From Deltaproteobacteria bacterium (GTDB taxonomy: Bacteria; Desulfobacterota; Desulfarculia; Desulfarculales; Desulfarculaceae), in NCBI GenBank assembly GCA_021811275.1, contig JAJZPI010000022.1, positions 1 to 33,962 of the forward strand: a stretch of 33,962 nt of DNA. Reading direction: 5' to 3'. Position 1 is the stretch's first letter, and each line of letters starts with the position of its first letter. The notes under the pieces are model-generated. The model searched no databases, was not told the DNA's origin, and saw only the letters and a list, made by a program, of their open reading frames with translations. Positions 7,249-16,477 of the stretch are shown here, piece after piece. A program made the translations under genes and the position numbers.

Positions 7249-8895
7249 ATGCCACAGGGTGGCGCTTGGGCGGGCCGCCGGCCTTCGCCGGCCGTAACGG
7301 CGATCATGGCCGCCCTGGCCTTGTGGCTGGTGCTGCTCCGCCCCGCCCCCGCCGCCGAAAACCCCGCCGCCCCCGCGACCGGGGACTCCATCGTCATCGG
7401 CTCCATCGGAGACGCTACCAGCATGATCCCCATGCTCACCGCCGACAGCGCCTCCCACGAGATGAGCGGCTGGTGCTACAACGGGCTCATCAAGTATGAC
7501 AAGGACCTGAACCTTACCGGCGACTTGGCCGAGTCCTGGGAGGTGAGCGCCGACGGCCTGACCATCACCTTCCATTTGCGGCGCGGCGTGCGCTTTCACG
7601 ACGGCCATCCCTACACGTCCGCCGACGCCTTGTTCAACTGGCGCTTCATGGTCGATCCCAAAACGCCCACCCCTTACGCCGGCGACTATCTGAAGGTGAA
7701 AAGCGCCGAGGCCCCCGACCCCTACACCTTCCGGGTGACCTATAGCGAGCCCTTCGCGCCGGGCCTGGCCTCCTGGTCCCTCAACCAACTGCCGGCGCAC
7801 CTGCTGGAGGGCCAGGACCCGCGCCAGAGCCCCTTGAACCGCCACCCCATCGGCACCGGGCCCTTCCTGTTCCGCGAGTGGCTGCCGGGCAGCCGGGTGG
7901 AGCTCGCCGTGTTCCCTGACTACTGGGAGGGCCGAGCCTTTCTGGACGGCCTGGTCTACCGGGTCATCCCGGACATGGCCACGCTCTTCCTGGAGCTGCG
8001 TTCCGGCGGTGTGGACTGGATGGGGCTCACCCCGCTGCAATACCGGCGGCAGACCGAGACGGATTTCTTCCGGGCCAATTTCAGAAAGTACCGCTACCTG
8101 GCGGCGGCCTACACCTACATCGGATGGAACCTGCGCGACGAGCGCTTTGCCGACAAGCGCGTGCGCCAGGCCCTCTCCTACGCCATCAACAAGGAGGAGC
8201 TGATCAAGGGGGTGCTGCTGGGCCTGGGCCAGGTGGCCACCGGGCCCCTGAAGCCCGGCACCTACTACTACAACCCCAAGGTCAAGACCTACCCTTACGA
8301 CCCGGCCAAGGCCAAGGCGCTGCTGGCCGAGGCCGGCTGGCTGCCTGGCGAGGACGGCCGCCTGATGAAGGACGGCCGGCCCTTCGAGTTCGTGCTTTTG
8401 ACCAACCAGGGCAACCAGGCCCGCCAGAACGCCGGGGTCATCATCCAGCGCCGCCTGGCCGAGATCGGCGTCAAGGTGGAGCTGCGCACCATCGAGTGGG
8501 CGGCCTTCATCCGCGAGTTCGTGGACAAGGGCCGTTTCGAGGCGGTGCTGTTGGGCTGGACCATCAGCCAGGACCCGGACCAGTACGACATCTGGCATTC
8601 CAGCAACATCGGTCCGGGCAAGCTGAACCTGAACGCCTACAGGAACCCCGAAGTGGACCGGCTCCTGACCGAGGGCCGGCGCATCTTCGACCCCGTTCGC
8701 CGCAAGGTCATCTATGACCGGGTGCAGGAGATACTGGCCGAGGACGCGGCCTACACCTTCCTCTATGTGCCCGACGCCCTGCCCATCGTGCATGCCCGTT
8801 TCCAGGGCATTGATCCCGCCCCGGCCGGCATCGGCTACAACTTCATCAGGTGGTACGTCCCCAGGGCCCTCCAGAAACCGGCGTTGACCCAATGA
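7249..8895 (+). CDS. Periplasmic solute-binding protein, family 5 (peptide/nickel type)
   Basis: The 548-residue product has an export signal (hydrophobic stretch about 15-31, then APAAEN, consistent with signal peptidase I cleavage, no lipobox). The mature part is a family 5 extracellular binding protein: LAESWEVSADGLTITFHLRR, RFHDGHPYTSADALFNW and VRQALSYAINKEEL are typical blocks. These proteins deliver oligopeptides, nickel or similar ligands to an ABC importer, but no permease or ATPase gene is present here. AAGGAG 7 bases before ATG 7249 fixes the start; the frame is open further upstream but that part overlaps the promoter. The stop codon overlaps the start of the sensor kinase (ATGA), so the two are translationally coupled and this protein may serve sensing as much as transport. 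Confidence 0.92.
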   Translation: MPQGGAWAGRRPSPAVTAIMAALALWLVLLRPAPAAENPAAPATGDSIVIGSIGDATSMIPMLTADSASHEMSGWCYNGLIKYDKDLNLTGDLAESWEVSADGLTITFHLRRGVRFHDGHPYTSADALFNWRFMVDPKTPTPYAGDYLKVKSAEAPDPYTFRVTYSEPFAPGLASWSLNQLPAHLLEGQDPRQSPLNRHPIGTGPFLFREWLPGSRVELAVFPDYWEGRAFLDGLVYRVIPDMATLFLELRSGGVDWMGLTPLQYRRQTETDFFRANFRKYRYLAAAYTYIGWNLRDERFADKRVRQALSYAINKEELIKGVLLGLGQVATGPLKPGTYYYNPKVKTYPYDPAKAKALLAEAGWLPGEDGRLMKDGRPFEFVLLTNQGNQARQNAGVIIQRRLAEIGVKVELRTIEWAAFIREFVDKGRFEAVLLGWTISQDPDQYDIWHSSNIGPGKLNLNAYRNPEVDRLLTEGRRIFDPVRRKVIYDRVQEILAEDAAYTFLYVPDALPIVHARFQGIDPAPAGIGYNFIRWYVPRALQKPALTQ

Positions 8896-11800
8896 GAGGG
8901 GTGCGGTCTGGCATGGGGGCGGCGGGCGGCGGTCCCGCCCCGAAGCTTCAAGCCAGACCACGGCCCCGCCCCCGCCCGGCCCGGGGGGGGTGGCGCCTGG
9001 TCCTGCTGGCTGCGCTCTGCCTGGCGTCCTGGGCCCTTTTGGGCCGGGCCCAAGCCAGCGCGGCCCGGCAAGCCGAGGCCTGGCAGCCGCCCGCGGCCAT
9101 CACCGTGGTTTGCGATGAGAGCTACCCTCCCTATGTCTTTCTGGATGAGGAGGGCCGGCCCCAGGGAATCGTGGCGGACCAGTGGAAGCTCTGGGAGAGG
9201 CGGACCGGAGTCAAGGTCATGCTGGTGGCCATGGATTGGGGCGATGCTCAGCGCTTCATGCTCCAGGGCAAGGCCGACGTGATCGACACCATCTTCATGA
9301 CCGAGGAGCGCAGGAAGAACTACGATTTCACCAAGCCCTACGCCACCCTGGAAGTACCGATCTTCTTCTTCAAAAACATCAGCGGAATCACCGAGCTGTC
9401 CTCGCTGAAATGGTTCACGGTGGGGGTCAAGGAGGGCGACGCCTGCATCGAGGTCCTGCACGCCAACGGCATATACAACCTCAAGGTCTATCCGAGCTAT
9501 GAGAAGGTGATCCAGGCCGCCGCGCAAAGGGAGATCAAGGTCTTCTGCGTGGACAAGCCGCCGGCCCTCTACTACCTGTACAAGTACAACCTCGAAAAGG
9601 AATTCAAACATTCCAAGTCGCTTTACAGCGGCCAGTTCCACCGCGCCGTGACCAAGGGATCGGCCGCCCTGCTCACACTGGTGGAGGAAGGCTTCGCCAG
9701 GATCACGCCGGAGGAATACGAGGCCATAGACCGGAAGTGGATGGGCTCGGCCCTGGGCGCGGACCCGAAATATTATCTCTACAGCATCTACGCCTTGGCG
9801 GCGGTGATCGCGATCGGCCTGGGCCTGGCGGCCTGGAACCACGCCCTGCGGCGGAAGGTGGCTCAGAAGACCGCCGAACTACGCTCCACCCTGGAGCTGA
9901 AGGAAGCCAGCGAGGAGAAATACCGCGAGCTGGTCGAGAGCGCGGGCAGCATCATCCTCAAGCTGAACGGGCGGGGGGAGATAATCTTCCTGAACGAGTT
10001 CGGCCGCGGCTTCCTGGGTCTGGCCGCCGGGGATGCCGGCGGCCGGAGCGCGCGGGGTCTGAAGGACTTGACCGACGGTCTGCTGGCGGGCGCCGGGGAC
10101 AGGCAGAACCTGGCCAGCGAGATAGTCAGGGCCGACGGCGAGCGGGTTTGGGTCTCCTGGACCGTCCGGGCCCGGCGCGACCCCGAGGGAGGCCTGCTGG
10201 AGCTGTTTTGCGTGGGCCTGGACATCACCCAGCGGAAGAGGGCCGAGGATGCGCTAAGGGAGAGCGAGGCCAAGCGGCGGGTGGTGCTCGACGAATCCAC
10301 CGACCCTATCTTCAGCTTCGAGCGCGACGGCGCCTACCGCTTCGTGAACAAGGCCTTCGCCGCCCCCTTCGGCAAGGAGCCCGAGGAGATCATCGGCCGC
10401 AAGATATGGGATATCTTCCCGCCCGAGGAGGCCGAAAAAAGATTTTCGGTGGTCAAGGAGGTTTTCGCCAGCGGCCAGACCAGGGTCATCGAGGTCCGGG
10501 TGCCCCAACCGGTCAACGATCTTTTCTTCGTAACCTCGGTCAAGCCGGTCAAGGACGAGCAGGGCAGGGTGACCTCGGTCATCTGCATCGCCAAGGACAT
10601 CACCGAGCGCAAGCGCGGCGAGGAGGCCCTCAAGGAATCGGAGGAGCGCTTCCGGGTGCTCAGCGAGGAATCCCCGCTGGGCATAAGCCTCATCAGCCAG
10701 GACGGCCGCTACGAGTACCTGAACCCCGCCTTCATCAAGATGTTCGGCTACACACTGGAGGACATCCCCACCGGCGCGGACTGGTTCCGACGAGCCTATC
10801 CCGACCCCGCCAACCGCGCTCAGGTGCTCGGGGCCTGGCGCGACGACCTCGCCAAGGCCCCCCTGGGCCAGTCCCGGCCCCGCACCTTCGAGGTGCGCTG
10901 CGCCGACGGCGGGAGCAAGACCGTTCTCTTCATGCCCGTGACCATCTCCTCGGGCCGCCAGTTCGTGCTCTACGCCGACATGACCGAGCGCCTCCTGGCC
11001 GAGCAGGCCCAGCGCGAGAGCGAGCGCCGCTATCGCGAACTCTTCGACTCGATCGACGACTTCATCTACACCCACGACCTGCAGGGCAAGGTGCTGACCA
11101 TAAACCAGGCCGCCTGCCGCAGCATCGGCTACGACAGCCAGGAGCTGCGGGGCAAGATGCTCAACGAGCTGATGGCCCCCGCCCTCCGGCAGGGATTTTT
11201 CGACTATTACCTGCCAGAGGTGATCGCCAAGGGGCAGATCGCCGGCGTCACCAAGTACCTGGCCCGGGACGGCCAAATCCACTACATCGAATACCGCAGC
11301 CGGCTTATCCGCGAGAAGGGCCAGGAGCCCTTCGTCAGCGGCGCGGGCCGGGACGTCACCGAGCGCATCATCGCCGAACGCGAGCTGCGCCGCCTGGAGG
11401 AGCAGCTTTTCCGCTCGCAAAAGATCGAGGCGCTGGGGGTGCTGGCCGGGGGTATCGCCCACGACTTCAACAACGTGCTCCAGGCCATCTCCGGCTATAC
11501 CCAGCTGCTCCTGGCCGAGGGGGACCTGCGCCCCGCCAGCCGGGAGCGGTTGGAGAGCATCGGGCGCTCCATAGAGCGCGCCGCCCGCATGATCAAGCAG
11601 CTGATGACCCTGGCCCGCAAGGTGGAGACCAGGCGGGAGAGGGTCGACCTGAACCAGGAGATTCGTCAGACGGTGAGCATCCTGGAGCACGCACTACCCA
11701 GAATGATCGGCATCCGCGCCGAGCTGGACCCCGGCCTCAAGCCCATCGCCGGCGACCCCGGCCAGGTCGAGCAGGTCATGCTCAACCTGGCCACCAACGC

Positions 11801-12548
11801 CGGCCACGCCATGCCCCAGGGCGGTGAACTTCTCTTCCGCACCCGCAACGCGGCGCCGACAGCCGAGGAATTGAAGGGCCTGCCGGGCCTGCCGCCAGGG
11901 GACCAGGTGGTCCTGGAGGTGGCCGACACCGGCCTGGGCATGGACGAGGAGACCATGTCGCACATTTTCGAGCCCTTCTTCACCACCAAGCCTCCGGGCG
12001 AGGGTACGGGCCTGGGCCTGTCGACGGTCTACGGCATCGTCTCCAACCACGGCGGCCAGATCTATTGCCGCAGCCAACCCGGCCGGGGAACCACCTTCAT
12101 CATCTATTTCCCGGTGGCCGCCGACCATGTGGAGCGGCCCGCCGAGGTGGCCGGCGGCCCGACCCCGAACCTGGCCGGGAGCGAGACCATTCTGCTGGTG
12201 GACGACGAGCAGGCCATCCTGGAATCGTGCCAGGAGGCCCTGGAGGGATTCGGCTACCGGGTCCTGACCGCCCCCGGCGGGGCGGCGGCCCTCAATATCT
12301 TTCTGCAAGACCCCGAGGCCTTGGACTTGGTGATCATGGATTTGAACATGCCCGGCATGGGCGGGCTGGACGCCATGCGGGCCATGCTGGAGGCCAGGCC
12401 CGCGGCCAGGATCATGGTGGCCACCGGCAACGCCGCGCTGGGCATCGAGGAAACCGTTTCCCGAATGGGCGGGGCGGGGCTGCTTCCCAAGCCCTACGCC
12501 TTCAGCGACCTCCTGGCCAAGATACGCGAGGCGCTGGAGCGGGACTGA
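8892..12548 (+). CDS. Hybrid histidine kinase with periplasmic binding domain and four PAS domains
   Basis: This 1218-residue protein spans the inner membrane. In order it shows a signal or first membrane helix (about 34-56), a family 3 solute-binding domain in the periplasm (about 69-285, starting [14 protein letters not shown]), a second membrane helix (about 296-315), four PAS domains (about 345-825, each ending in a D-I/V-T-E-R-K type linker), a HisKA domain with phosphoacceptor His857 in GGIAHDFNN, an ATPase domain with DTGLGMDE and GTGLGLSTV, and a C-terminal receiver (about 1100-1218) with VDDE and phosphoacceptor Asp in VIMDLNMPG. No DNA-binding output is attached, so a separate regulator or phosphotransfer step must exist. 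The start ATG overlaps the preceding stop; ATG 8913 is an alternative. Confidence 0.93.
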   Translation: MRGVRSGMGAAGGGPAPKLQARPRPRPRPARGGWRLVLLAALCLASWALLGRAQASAARQAEAWQPPAAITVVCDESYPPYVFLDEEGRPQGIVADQWKLWERRTGVKVMLVAMDWGDAQRFMLQGKADVIDTIFMTEERRKNYDFTKPYATLEVPIFFFKNISGITELSSLKWFTVGVKEGDACIEVLHANGIYNLKVYPSYEKVIQAAAQREIKVFCVDKPPALYYLYKYNLEKEFKHSKSLYSGQFHRAVTKGSAALLTLVEEGFARITPEEYEAIDRKWMGSALGADPKYYLYSIYALAAVIAIGLGLAAWNHALRRKVAQKTAELRSTLELKEASEEKYRELVESAGSIILKLNGRGEIIFLNEFGRGFLGLAAGDAGGRSARGLKDLTDGLLAGAGDRQNLASEIVRADGERVWVSWTVRARRDPEGGLLELFCVGLDITQRKRAEDALRESEAKRRVVLDESTDPIFSFERDGAYRFVNKAFAAPFGKEPEEIIGRKIWDIFPPEEAEKRFSVVKEVFASGQTRVIEVRVPQPVNDLFFVTSVKPVKDEQGRVTSVICIAKDITERKRGEEALKESEERFRVLSEESPLGISLISQDGRYEYLNPAFIKMFGYTLEDIPTGADWFRRAYPDPANRAQVLGAWRDDLAKAPLGQSRPRTFEVRCADGGSKTVLFMPVTISSGRQFVLYADMTERLLAEQAQRESERRYRELFDSIDDFIYTHDLQGKVLTINQAACRSIGYDSQELRGKMLNELMAPALRQGFFDYYLPEVIAKGQIAGVTKYLARDGQIHYIEYRSRLIREKGQEPFVSGAGRDVTERIIAERELRRLEEQLFRSQKIEALGVLAGGIAHDFNNVLQAISGYTQLLLAEGDLRPASRERLESIGRSIERAARMIKQLMTLARKVETRRERVDLNQEIRQTVSILEHALPRMIGIRAELDPGLKPIAGDPGQVEQVMLNLATNAGHAMPQGGELLFRTRNAAPTAEELKGLPGLPPGDQVVLEVADTGLGMDEETMSHIFEPFFTTKPPGEGTGLGLSTVYGIVSNHGGQIYCRSQPGRGTTFIIYFPVAADHVERPAEVAGGPTPNLAGSETILLVDDEQAILESCQEALEGFGYRVLTAPGGAAALNIFLQDPEALDLVIMDLNMPGMGGLDAMRAMLEARPAARIMVATGNAALGIEETVSRMGGAGLLPKPYAFSDLLAKIREALERD

Positions 12549-12711
12549 ACCAGGACGCGCGCCGGCCGGGCGAGCTCTCCCATGCACCCGAGTATGGTAA
12601 AAGCCGGCCGGCAATAGTACAAAATTAAGAAGGCCCCAGGGCCGCGAAGCACCCGAAACCGCCCGCGGCGGGCTCAGCCCGGTCCGGGCCAGCCGCCTGG
12701 AGAGAAACGAC

Positions 12712-12867
12712 ATGGACAATCTCAGCTTCGGCTTGGCGATGACCCTGGTGGGCATGGGGGGCACCCTGCTCTCGCTTTGGGTGCTGACCCTGTTCATGCG
12801 CGCGCTCAAGAAACTCTTTCCCCTGAAGGCCGGGGAGGGGACCGGAGAAGGGCGGGCCAACCCATGA
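12712..12867 (+). CDS. Small OAD-gamma-like membrane subunit of a decarboxylase sodium pump
   Basis: This 51-residue protein has one membrane helix (GLAMTLVGMGGTLLSLWVLTL, residues 7-27) followed by a basic stretch RALKKLF and a short polar tail. The helix motif with MTLVGMG is typical of the gamma/delta small subunits of oxaloacetate, methylmalonyl-CoA and glutaconyl-CoA decarboxylases, which hold the peripheral carboxyltransferase and biotin subunits on the membrane. It is shorter than the usual 80-120 residues. GGAGAG upstream supports the start, and its TGA overlaps the ATG of the beta subunit (ATGA), which strongly supports the assignment. The 160 bases before it hold only short GC-rich palindromes (for instance GGCCCCAGGGCC near 12633). 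Confidence 0.75.
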   Translation: MDNLSFGLAMTLVGMGGTLLSLWVLTLFMRALKKLFPLKAGEGTGEGRANP

Positions 12868-14003
12868 GCGAGCTGCTGCTGAACTCCTTCTCCTTTTTGC
12901 TTTCGGGTTTCGTCGCGCTCACCTGGCAACAGGTGGTCATGATGGCGGTGGGCTGCCTGCTGCTTTGGCTGGGCATCGCCAAGGGCTACGAACCGCTGCT
13001 TCTGCTGCCCATCGGCTTCGGGGCGGTGCTGGTAAATCTGCCCCTGACCGGCCTGATGGAGCAGGAAGGCCTGCTAAGGTTTTTCTACGACTGGGGCGTG
13101 CTCACCGAGGTCTTCCCTTGCCTGATCTTCGTGGGCATAGGGGCCATGACCGACTTCGGCCCCCTGCTGCAACGGCCCAGCATCCTGCTCCTGGGCGCGG
13201 CCGGCCAGTTCGGCATATTCCTCACCCTGGCCCTGGCCCTGGCCCTGGGCTTCACCCAGTTGGAGGCGGTGGCGGTGGGGGTGATCGGGGCCTGCGACGG
13301 CCCCACGGCCATCTACGTCACCTCCAAATACGCGCCGCAGCTTTTGGGGCCGGTATCGGTGGCGGCCTACTCCTACATGTCGTTGGTGCCGCTGTTGCAG
13401 CCGCCGGTCATGCGCGCCCTCACCACCAAGCGCGAGCGCGAGATCGCCATGCGCGGCTCCAAGGAGTCGGTCAGTCGCCCGGTGCGGGTGGTCTTTCCGG
13501 TGCTGGTCACCATCATCACCTGCCTGATCGCGCCCAAGGGGGCGCCCTTGATGGGCATGATCATGCTGGGCAACCTCATGCGCGAATCCGGGGTGGTGGG
13601 CCGCTTGCTGGGGGCGGCGGAGAACGAGATACCCAACGTGATAACCCTGCTCTTGGGCATCTCCATCGGAGCCACCATGCAGGCCGAGCAGTTCCTGCGC
13701 TGGGCCACCCTGCTGGTGCTAATGCTGGGCCTGGTGGCTATCGTCCTGGACACCGCCGCCGGGGTGCTCTTCGGCAAGCTCATGTGCCTGCTCACCAAGG
13801 GCGCGGTCAACCCCCTGATCGGGGCGGCGGGCATCAGCGCCTACCCCATGGCCGCCCGGGTTGCCCAGACCGAGGGACGCAAATACAACAAGCGCAACTA
13901 CCTGCTCATGCACGCCATGGGCGCCAACACCGGCGGCCAGATCGGTTCGGTCATGGCCGCGGGCATCATGCTCTCCATCCTGCAGGGCCTGGGCCTGGGC
14001 TAG
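12864..14003 (+). CDS. gcdB: Sodium-translocating decarboxylase beta subunit (glutaconyl-CoA type likely)
   Basis: This 379-residue, highly hydrophobic protein is the membrane beta subunit that decarboxylates carboxybiotin and couples this to Na+ export. Signatures are GACDGPTAIYVTSKYAP (142-158) with Asp145 matching the essential Asp of OadB, EIPNVITLLLGISIGATM, and the final GANTGGQIGSVMAAG repeat. Sequence alone does not separate oxaloacetate, methylmalonyl-CoA and glutaconyl-CoA versions; the glutaconate CoA-transferase genes immediately downstream favour glutaconyl-CoA. The start is ATG 12864, overlapping the small subunit gene. No carboxyltransferase (alpha) or biotin-carrier gene is in the window. 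Confidence 0.88.
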   Translation: MSELLLNSFSFLLSGFVALTWQQVVMMAVGCLLLWLGIAKGYEPLLLLPIGFGAVLVNLPLTGLMEQEGLLRFFYDWGVLTEVFPCLIFVGIGAMTDFGPLLQRPSILLLGAAGQFGIFLTLALALALGFTQLEAVAVGVIGACDGPTAIYVTSKYAPQLLGPVSVAAYSYMSLVPLLQPPVMRALTTKREREIAMRGSKESVSRPVRVVFPVLVTIITCLIAPKGAPLMGMIMLGNLMRESGVVGRLLGAAENEIPNVITLLLGISIGATMQAEQFLRWATLLVLMLGLVAIVLDTAAGVLFGKLMCLLTKGAVNPLIGAAGISAYPMAARVAQTEGRKYNKRNYLLMHAMGANTGGQIGSVMAAGIMLSILQGLGLG

Positions 14004-14036
14004 GCCGCCGGCCACCACGAAGGAACAAAACTCAAG

Positions 14037-15017
14037 ATGAGCGAAGGAAACGATCCCCAGGGCAAGTTCATGAGCGCTGAGGAGGCCGTGCGGCGCTTCG
14101 TCAAGGACGGGGACCTGGTGACCATCGGCGGCTTCACGGTCAGCCGCAACCCCATGGCCCTGGCCCGGGAGATAATCCGTCAGGGCAGGAGGGACCTGCA
14201 CTTGGCCGTGCACTCCCACGGCCAGGCCATGGACCTGTTGGTGGGGGCGGGCTGCGTCAGGCGCATCGAGGTGGCCTACGGCGGCACCGGCCGCTTCGCC
14301 CCCACCTGCATCCGCTTTCGCCGGGCGGCCCAGAGCGGGGAGCTGGAGGTGGAGGACTACTCCAACTTCCAGATGGGCTTGCGCTTCCTGGCCGGGGCCC
14401 TTAACCTGCCCTTCATGCCCTGCCGCTCGGGCCTGGAAAGCGACCTCTTGGCCAAGTGGGGCTTCTCCCCGGAGCTGCGCCAAAGGGAGGGCAAGCTGGC
14501 CAGGCACAAGGCGGTGGTCACGGAAAACCCCTTTGGCGACACAGGCGAGCGGGTGGTGCTTCTGCCCGCGCTCACCCCGGACGTGGCCTTGATCCACGCC
14601 CAGTACGTGGGCGACGACGGCACCGTGCGCATCAAGGGCCTGACCTTTCTGGACCTGGAGCAGGCCCGCGCCGCCAGCCGGGTCATCGTCAGCTGCGAGG
14701 AGATCGTGCCGGCGGCCTACCTGCGCCAGGACCCGGACCAGAACTCGCTGCCGCACTTTCTGATCGACGCCGTGGTGCGCGCCCCCTACGGGGCCCATCC
14801 CACCGCCTGCCACTACTTCTACGACTACGACCCCCGGCACCTGAACATGTACCGCCGCGAGGCCGGCGAGGACGAATCCTTCCGGGGCTACCTGAAGCGC
14901 TGGGTTTTCGACGCCCCGGACCAGGAGAGCTACCTGGCCCAGGTGGGGACATCCGACCTGATCCGCATCCGCGCCAACTCCCAGGCGGGCTACGCGCCCG
15001 GCCTGGACCGCCGCTAG
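14037..15017 (+). CDS. gctA: Glutaconate CoA-transferase-like subunit A
   Basis: The 326-residue product belongs to the class I CoA-transferase A family. It has SAEEAVRRFVKDGDLVTIGG near the start (the typical helix and glycine-rich loop), a NPMALAREIIRQGRRDL block and a long C-terminal region as in GctA rather than the shorter acetoacetate-type subunits. GctA pairs with GctB to transfer CoA between acyl-CoA and glutaconate or a related dicarboxylate. It lies 33 bases after the decarboxylase beta gene and 13 bases before gctB. A related alternative is the ring-opening hydrolases IpdA-type that share this fold; the active-site Glu kept in the partner argues for true CoA transfer. Confidence 0.85.
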   Translation: MSEGNDPQGKFMSAEEAVRRFVKDGDLVTIGGFTVSRNPMALAREIIRQGRRDLHLAVHSHGQAMDLLVGAGCVRRIEVAYGGTGRFAPTCIRFRRAAQSGELEVEDYSNFQMGLRFLAGALNLPFMPCRSGLESDLLAKWGFSPELRQREGKLARHKAVVTENPFGDTGERVVLLPALTPDVALIHAQYVGDDGTVRIKGLTFLDLEQARAASRVIVSCEEIVPAAYLRQDPDQNSLPHFLIDAVVRAPYGAHPTACHYFYDYDPRHLNMYRREAGEDESFRGYLKRWVFDAPDQESYLAQVGTSDLIRIRANSQAGYAPGLDRR

Positions 15018-15030
15018 AGGGGAGGGCCCC

Positions 15031-15807
15031 ATGCCCCCGGCCTACACCAACAAGGAAATGATGGCCCTGGCCGCCGGACGCCTGGTGGACAACGGCGACA
15101 TCCTCTTCGCCGGCACCGGGCTTTCCATGCTGGCCGCAACGGTGGCCAAGCGCATCCACGCGCCGGCGGCCACGGTCTTCTTCGAGACGGGGGGCATCGA
15201 CCCGGCCCTGGCTGAGCTGCCCCTGGCCGTGGCCGATCCCCGCGTCATGTCCGGGAGCTGCCTGAACAGCGGCCTTTTGGATGCCTTCTCCCTCCTGGCC
15301 CACCGCCGGCTGCGCACCATCTCCTTCCTGGGCGCGGCCCAGATCGACGCCTACGGCAACATCAACACCACCTGCCTGGGCGACTACCACCGGCCCCGGG
15401 TGCGCTTTCCCGGCTCGGGCGGGGCCTGCGACGCCATGAGCCAGGCATTTGCGGTGATACTCTTCATGCAGCACGACAAGCAGCGCTTCGTGGAAAAGCT
15501 GGACTATCTGACGAGTCCGGGCTGGCTCTCCGGCGGGGATTCCAGGGAAAAGGCCGGCTTCCAGCGTGGGGGGCCCCGAGCGGTGGTCACCAACCTGGGG
15601 GTGATGAAGTTCGACGAAACCACCAGGCGCATGTACCTGCACCAGCTCTACCCCGGGGTAAGCGCTCAAGAGGTGGCCGACAACACCGGCTTCGAAATGG
15701 ACCTGACCCGCGCCAGCCAAGCCGAACCACCCAGCGAGGCCGAACTCAAGGCCCTGCGCGAGGATGTGGACCCCCAACGCCTGATCCTGGGCCCGGCGGC
15801 GGAATGA
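15031..15807 (+). CDS. gctB: Glutaconate CoA-transferase-like subunit B
   Basis: The 258-residue product is the catalytic B subunit of a class I CoA-transferase. FFETGGIDP (50-58) places Glu52 where the thioester-forming Glu (residue 54 in the Acidaminococcus enzyme) lies. MSGSCLNSGLLDAFSLL and GAAQIDAYGNINTT are further family blocks. GGGGAGGG just before the ATG at 15031 supports the start. With GctA it would activate glutaconate to glutaconyl-CoA, feeding the sodium-pumping decarboxylase upstream. The operon seems to end here, since palindromes and a separate promoter-like element follow. Confidence 0.86.
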   Translation: MPPAYTNKEMMALAAGRLVDNGDILFAGTGLSMLAATVAKRIHAPAATVFFETGGIDPALAELPLAVADPRVMSGSCLNSGLLDAFSLLAHRRLRTISFLGAAQIDAYGNINTTCLGDYHRPRVRFPGSGGACDAMSQAFAVILFMQHDKQRFVEKLDYLTSPGWLSGGDSREKAGFQRGGPRAVVTNLGVMKFDETTRRMYLHQLYPGVSAQEVADNTGFEMDLTRASQAEPPSEAELKALREDVDPQRLILGPAAE

Positions 15808-15808
15808 G

Positions 15809-15854
15809 CGCCCCGGGGCGGAAATTTCCGCGCCGGCCTCGATTTTGCTAACAT
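15809..15854 (+). promoter_or_regulatory. Adjacent palindromes and extended -10 element
   Basis: Two perfect palindromes overlap here: CGCCCCGGGGCG (15809-15820) and GCGGAAATTTCCGC (15818-15831). About 15 bases on is TGCTAACAT (15846-15854), an extended -10 element, with only a poor -35 match. The layout would suit a promoter for the PNPOx-like gene with an operator upstream, but could also be the end structure of the gct operon. Confidence 0.4.
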
Positions 15855-15960
15855 GGACCGCGGGCCCGCCGACCGGCGACGCCCCGCTGGCGGGTGCGGC
15901 CAGCGCGTCCGCGGACAGCGCAAAAAACGCGCCCCCCCGACCCGGTGAAAGGAGCCGCTC

Positions 15961-16386
15961 ATGCCTGACCTGAAGTCCAAAATCCTCGCCATCATCGGCA
16001 AGCCCGTGCTGGGGGCCCTGGCCTCCCTGACCGAGGACGGCAAGCCCTGGACCCGCTACGTCGTGCCCATGGCCGACCAGGATTTGAATATCCGTTTCGC
16101 CACCTTTTTGGGATCGCGCAAGGTCAGGCAGCTCAAGGCCCGGCCCGAGGTGCACCTGACCGCCGGTGAGAACACCCTGGCCGACATGGGCAAGCCCTAC
16201 CTGCAGATCGCGGGCACGGCCACGGTGAGCACCGATTCGGCGGAAAAGAAGGCATTCTGGAGCCAAGGCCTGAAGGCCCATTTCAGCGGCCCCGACGACC
16301 CCAACTACTGCGTGGTGATCATCAAGCCCAGCCGCATAGAGTATATGACCTTCGAATCCATGAACCCCGAGGTCTGGACGGCGTGA
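15961..16386 (+). CDS. Pyridoxamine 5'-phosphate oxidase-fold protein (general stress protein 26-like)
   Basis: The 141-residue product has the split-barrel flavin-binding fold of the PNPOx family: GALASLTEDGKPWTRYVVPM (18-37) is the first strand pair, and LGSRKVRQLKARPEVHLT (about 50-67) is the phosphate-contacting block. The length fits the general stress protein 26 subgroup rather than true PdxH. Members bind FMN, haem or F420, and the cofactor here cannot be told. GAAAGGAG six bases before the ATG gives a strong start. It appears to be a single-gene unit. Confidence 0.82.
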   Translation: MPDLKSKILAIIGKPVLGALASLTEDGKPWTRYVVPMADQDLNIRFATFLGSRKVRQLKARPEVHLTAGENTLADMGKPYLQIAGTATVSTDSAEKKAFWSQGLKAHFSGPDDPNYCVVIIKPSRIEYMTFESMNPEVWTA

Positions 16387-16406
16387 CCTCCCGCACTCCA
16401 CGCGCC

Positions 16407-16436
16407 GGGGCGAAAGGGCCCGCGCTCTTTCGCCCC
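16407..16436 (+). repeat. Perfect hairpin upstream of the exonuclease gene
   Basis: GGGGCGAAAG (16407-16416) pairs perfectly with CTTTCGCCCC (16427-16436) around a ten-base GC-rich loop. It lies 21 bases after the PNPOx-like stop codon. No T-run follows, so it is at best a poor terminator, possibly an mRNA-stabilising end structure. Confidence 0.7.
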
Positions 16437-16445
16437 GAGCTCTTC

Positions 16446-16477
16446 GGCGGAAAGTCAGGCGGGACGGTCTTTCCGCC
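16446..16477 (+). promoter_or_regulatory. Hairpin abutting the exonuclease start codon
   Basis: GGCGGAAAG (16446-16454) pairs perfectly with CTTTCCGCC (16469-16477), and the next base is the A of the ATG at 16478. Any ribosome-binding site would lie in the loop or the 3' arm, so folding should reduce translation. The stem resembles that of the preceding hairpin. Confidence 0.6.

Noticed and set aside
7213-8961. Long minus-strand frame opposite the solute-binding protein
   Set aside because: It has no recognisable domain and mirrors the codon bias of the real gene; the plus strand carries a complete family 5 binding protein.
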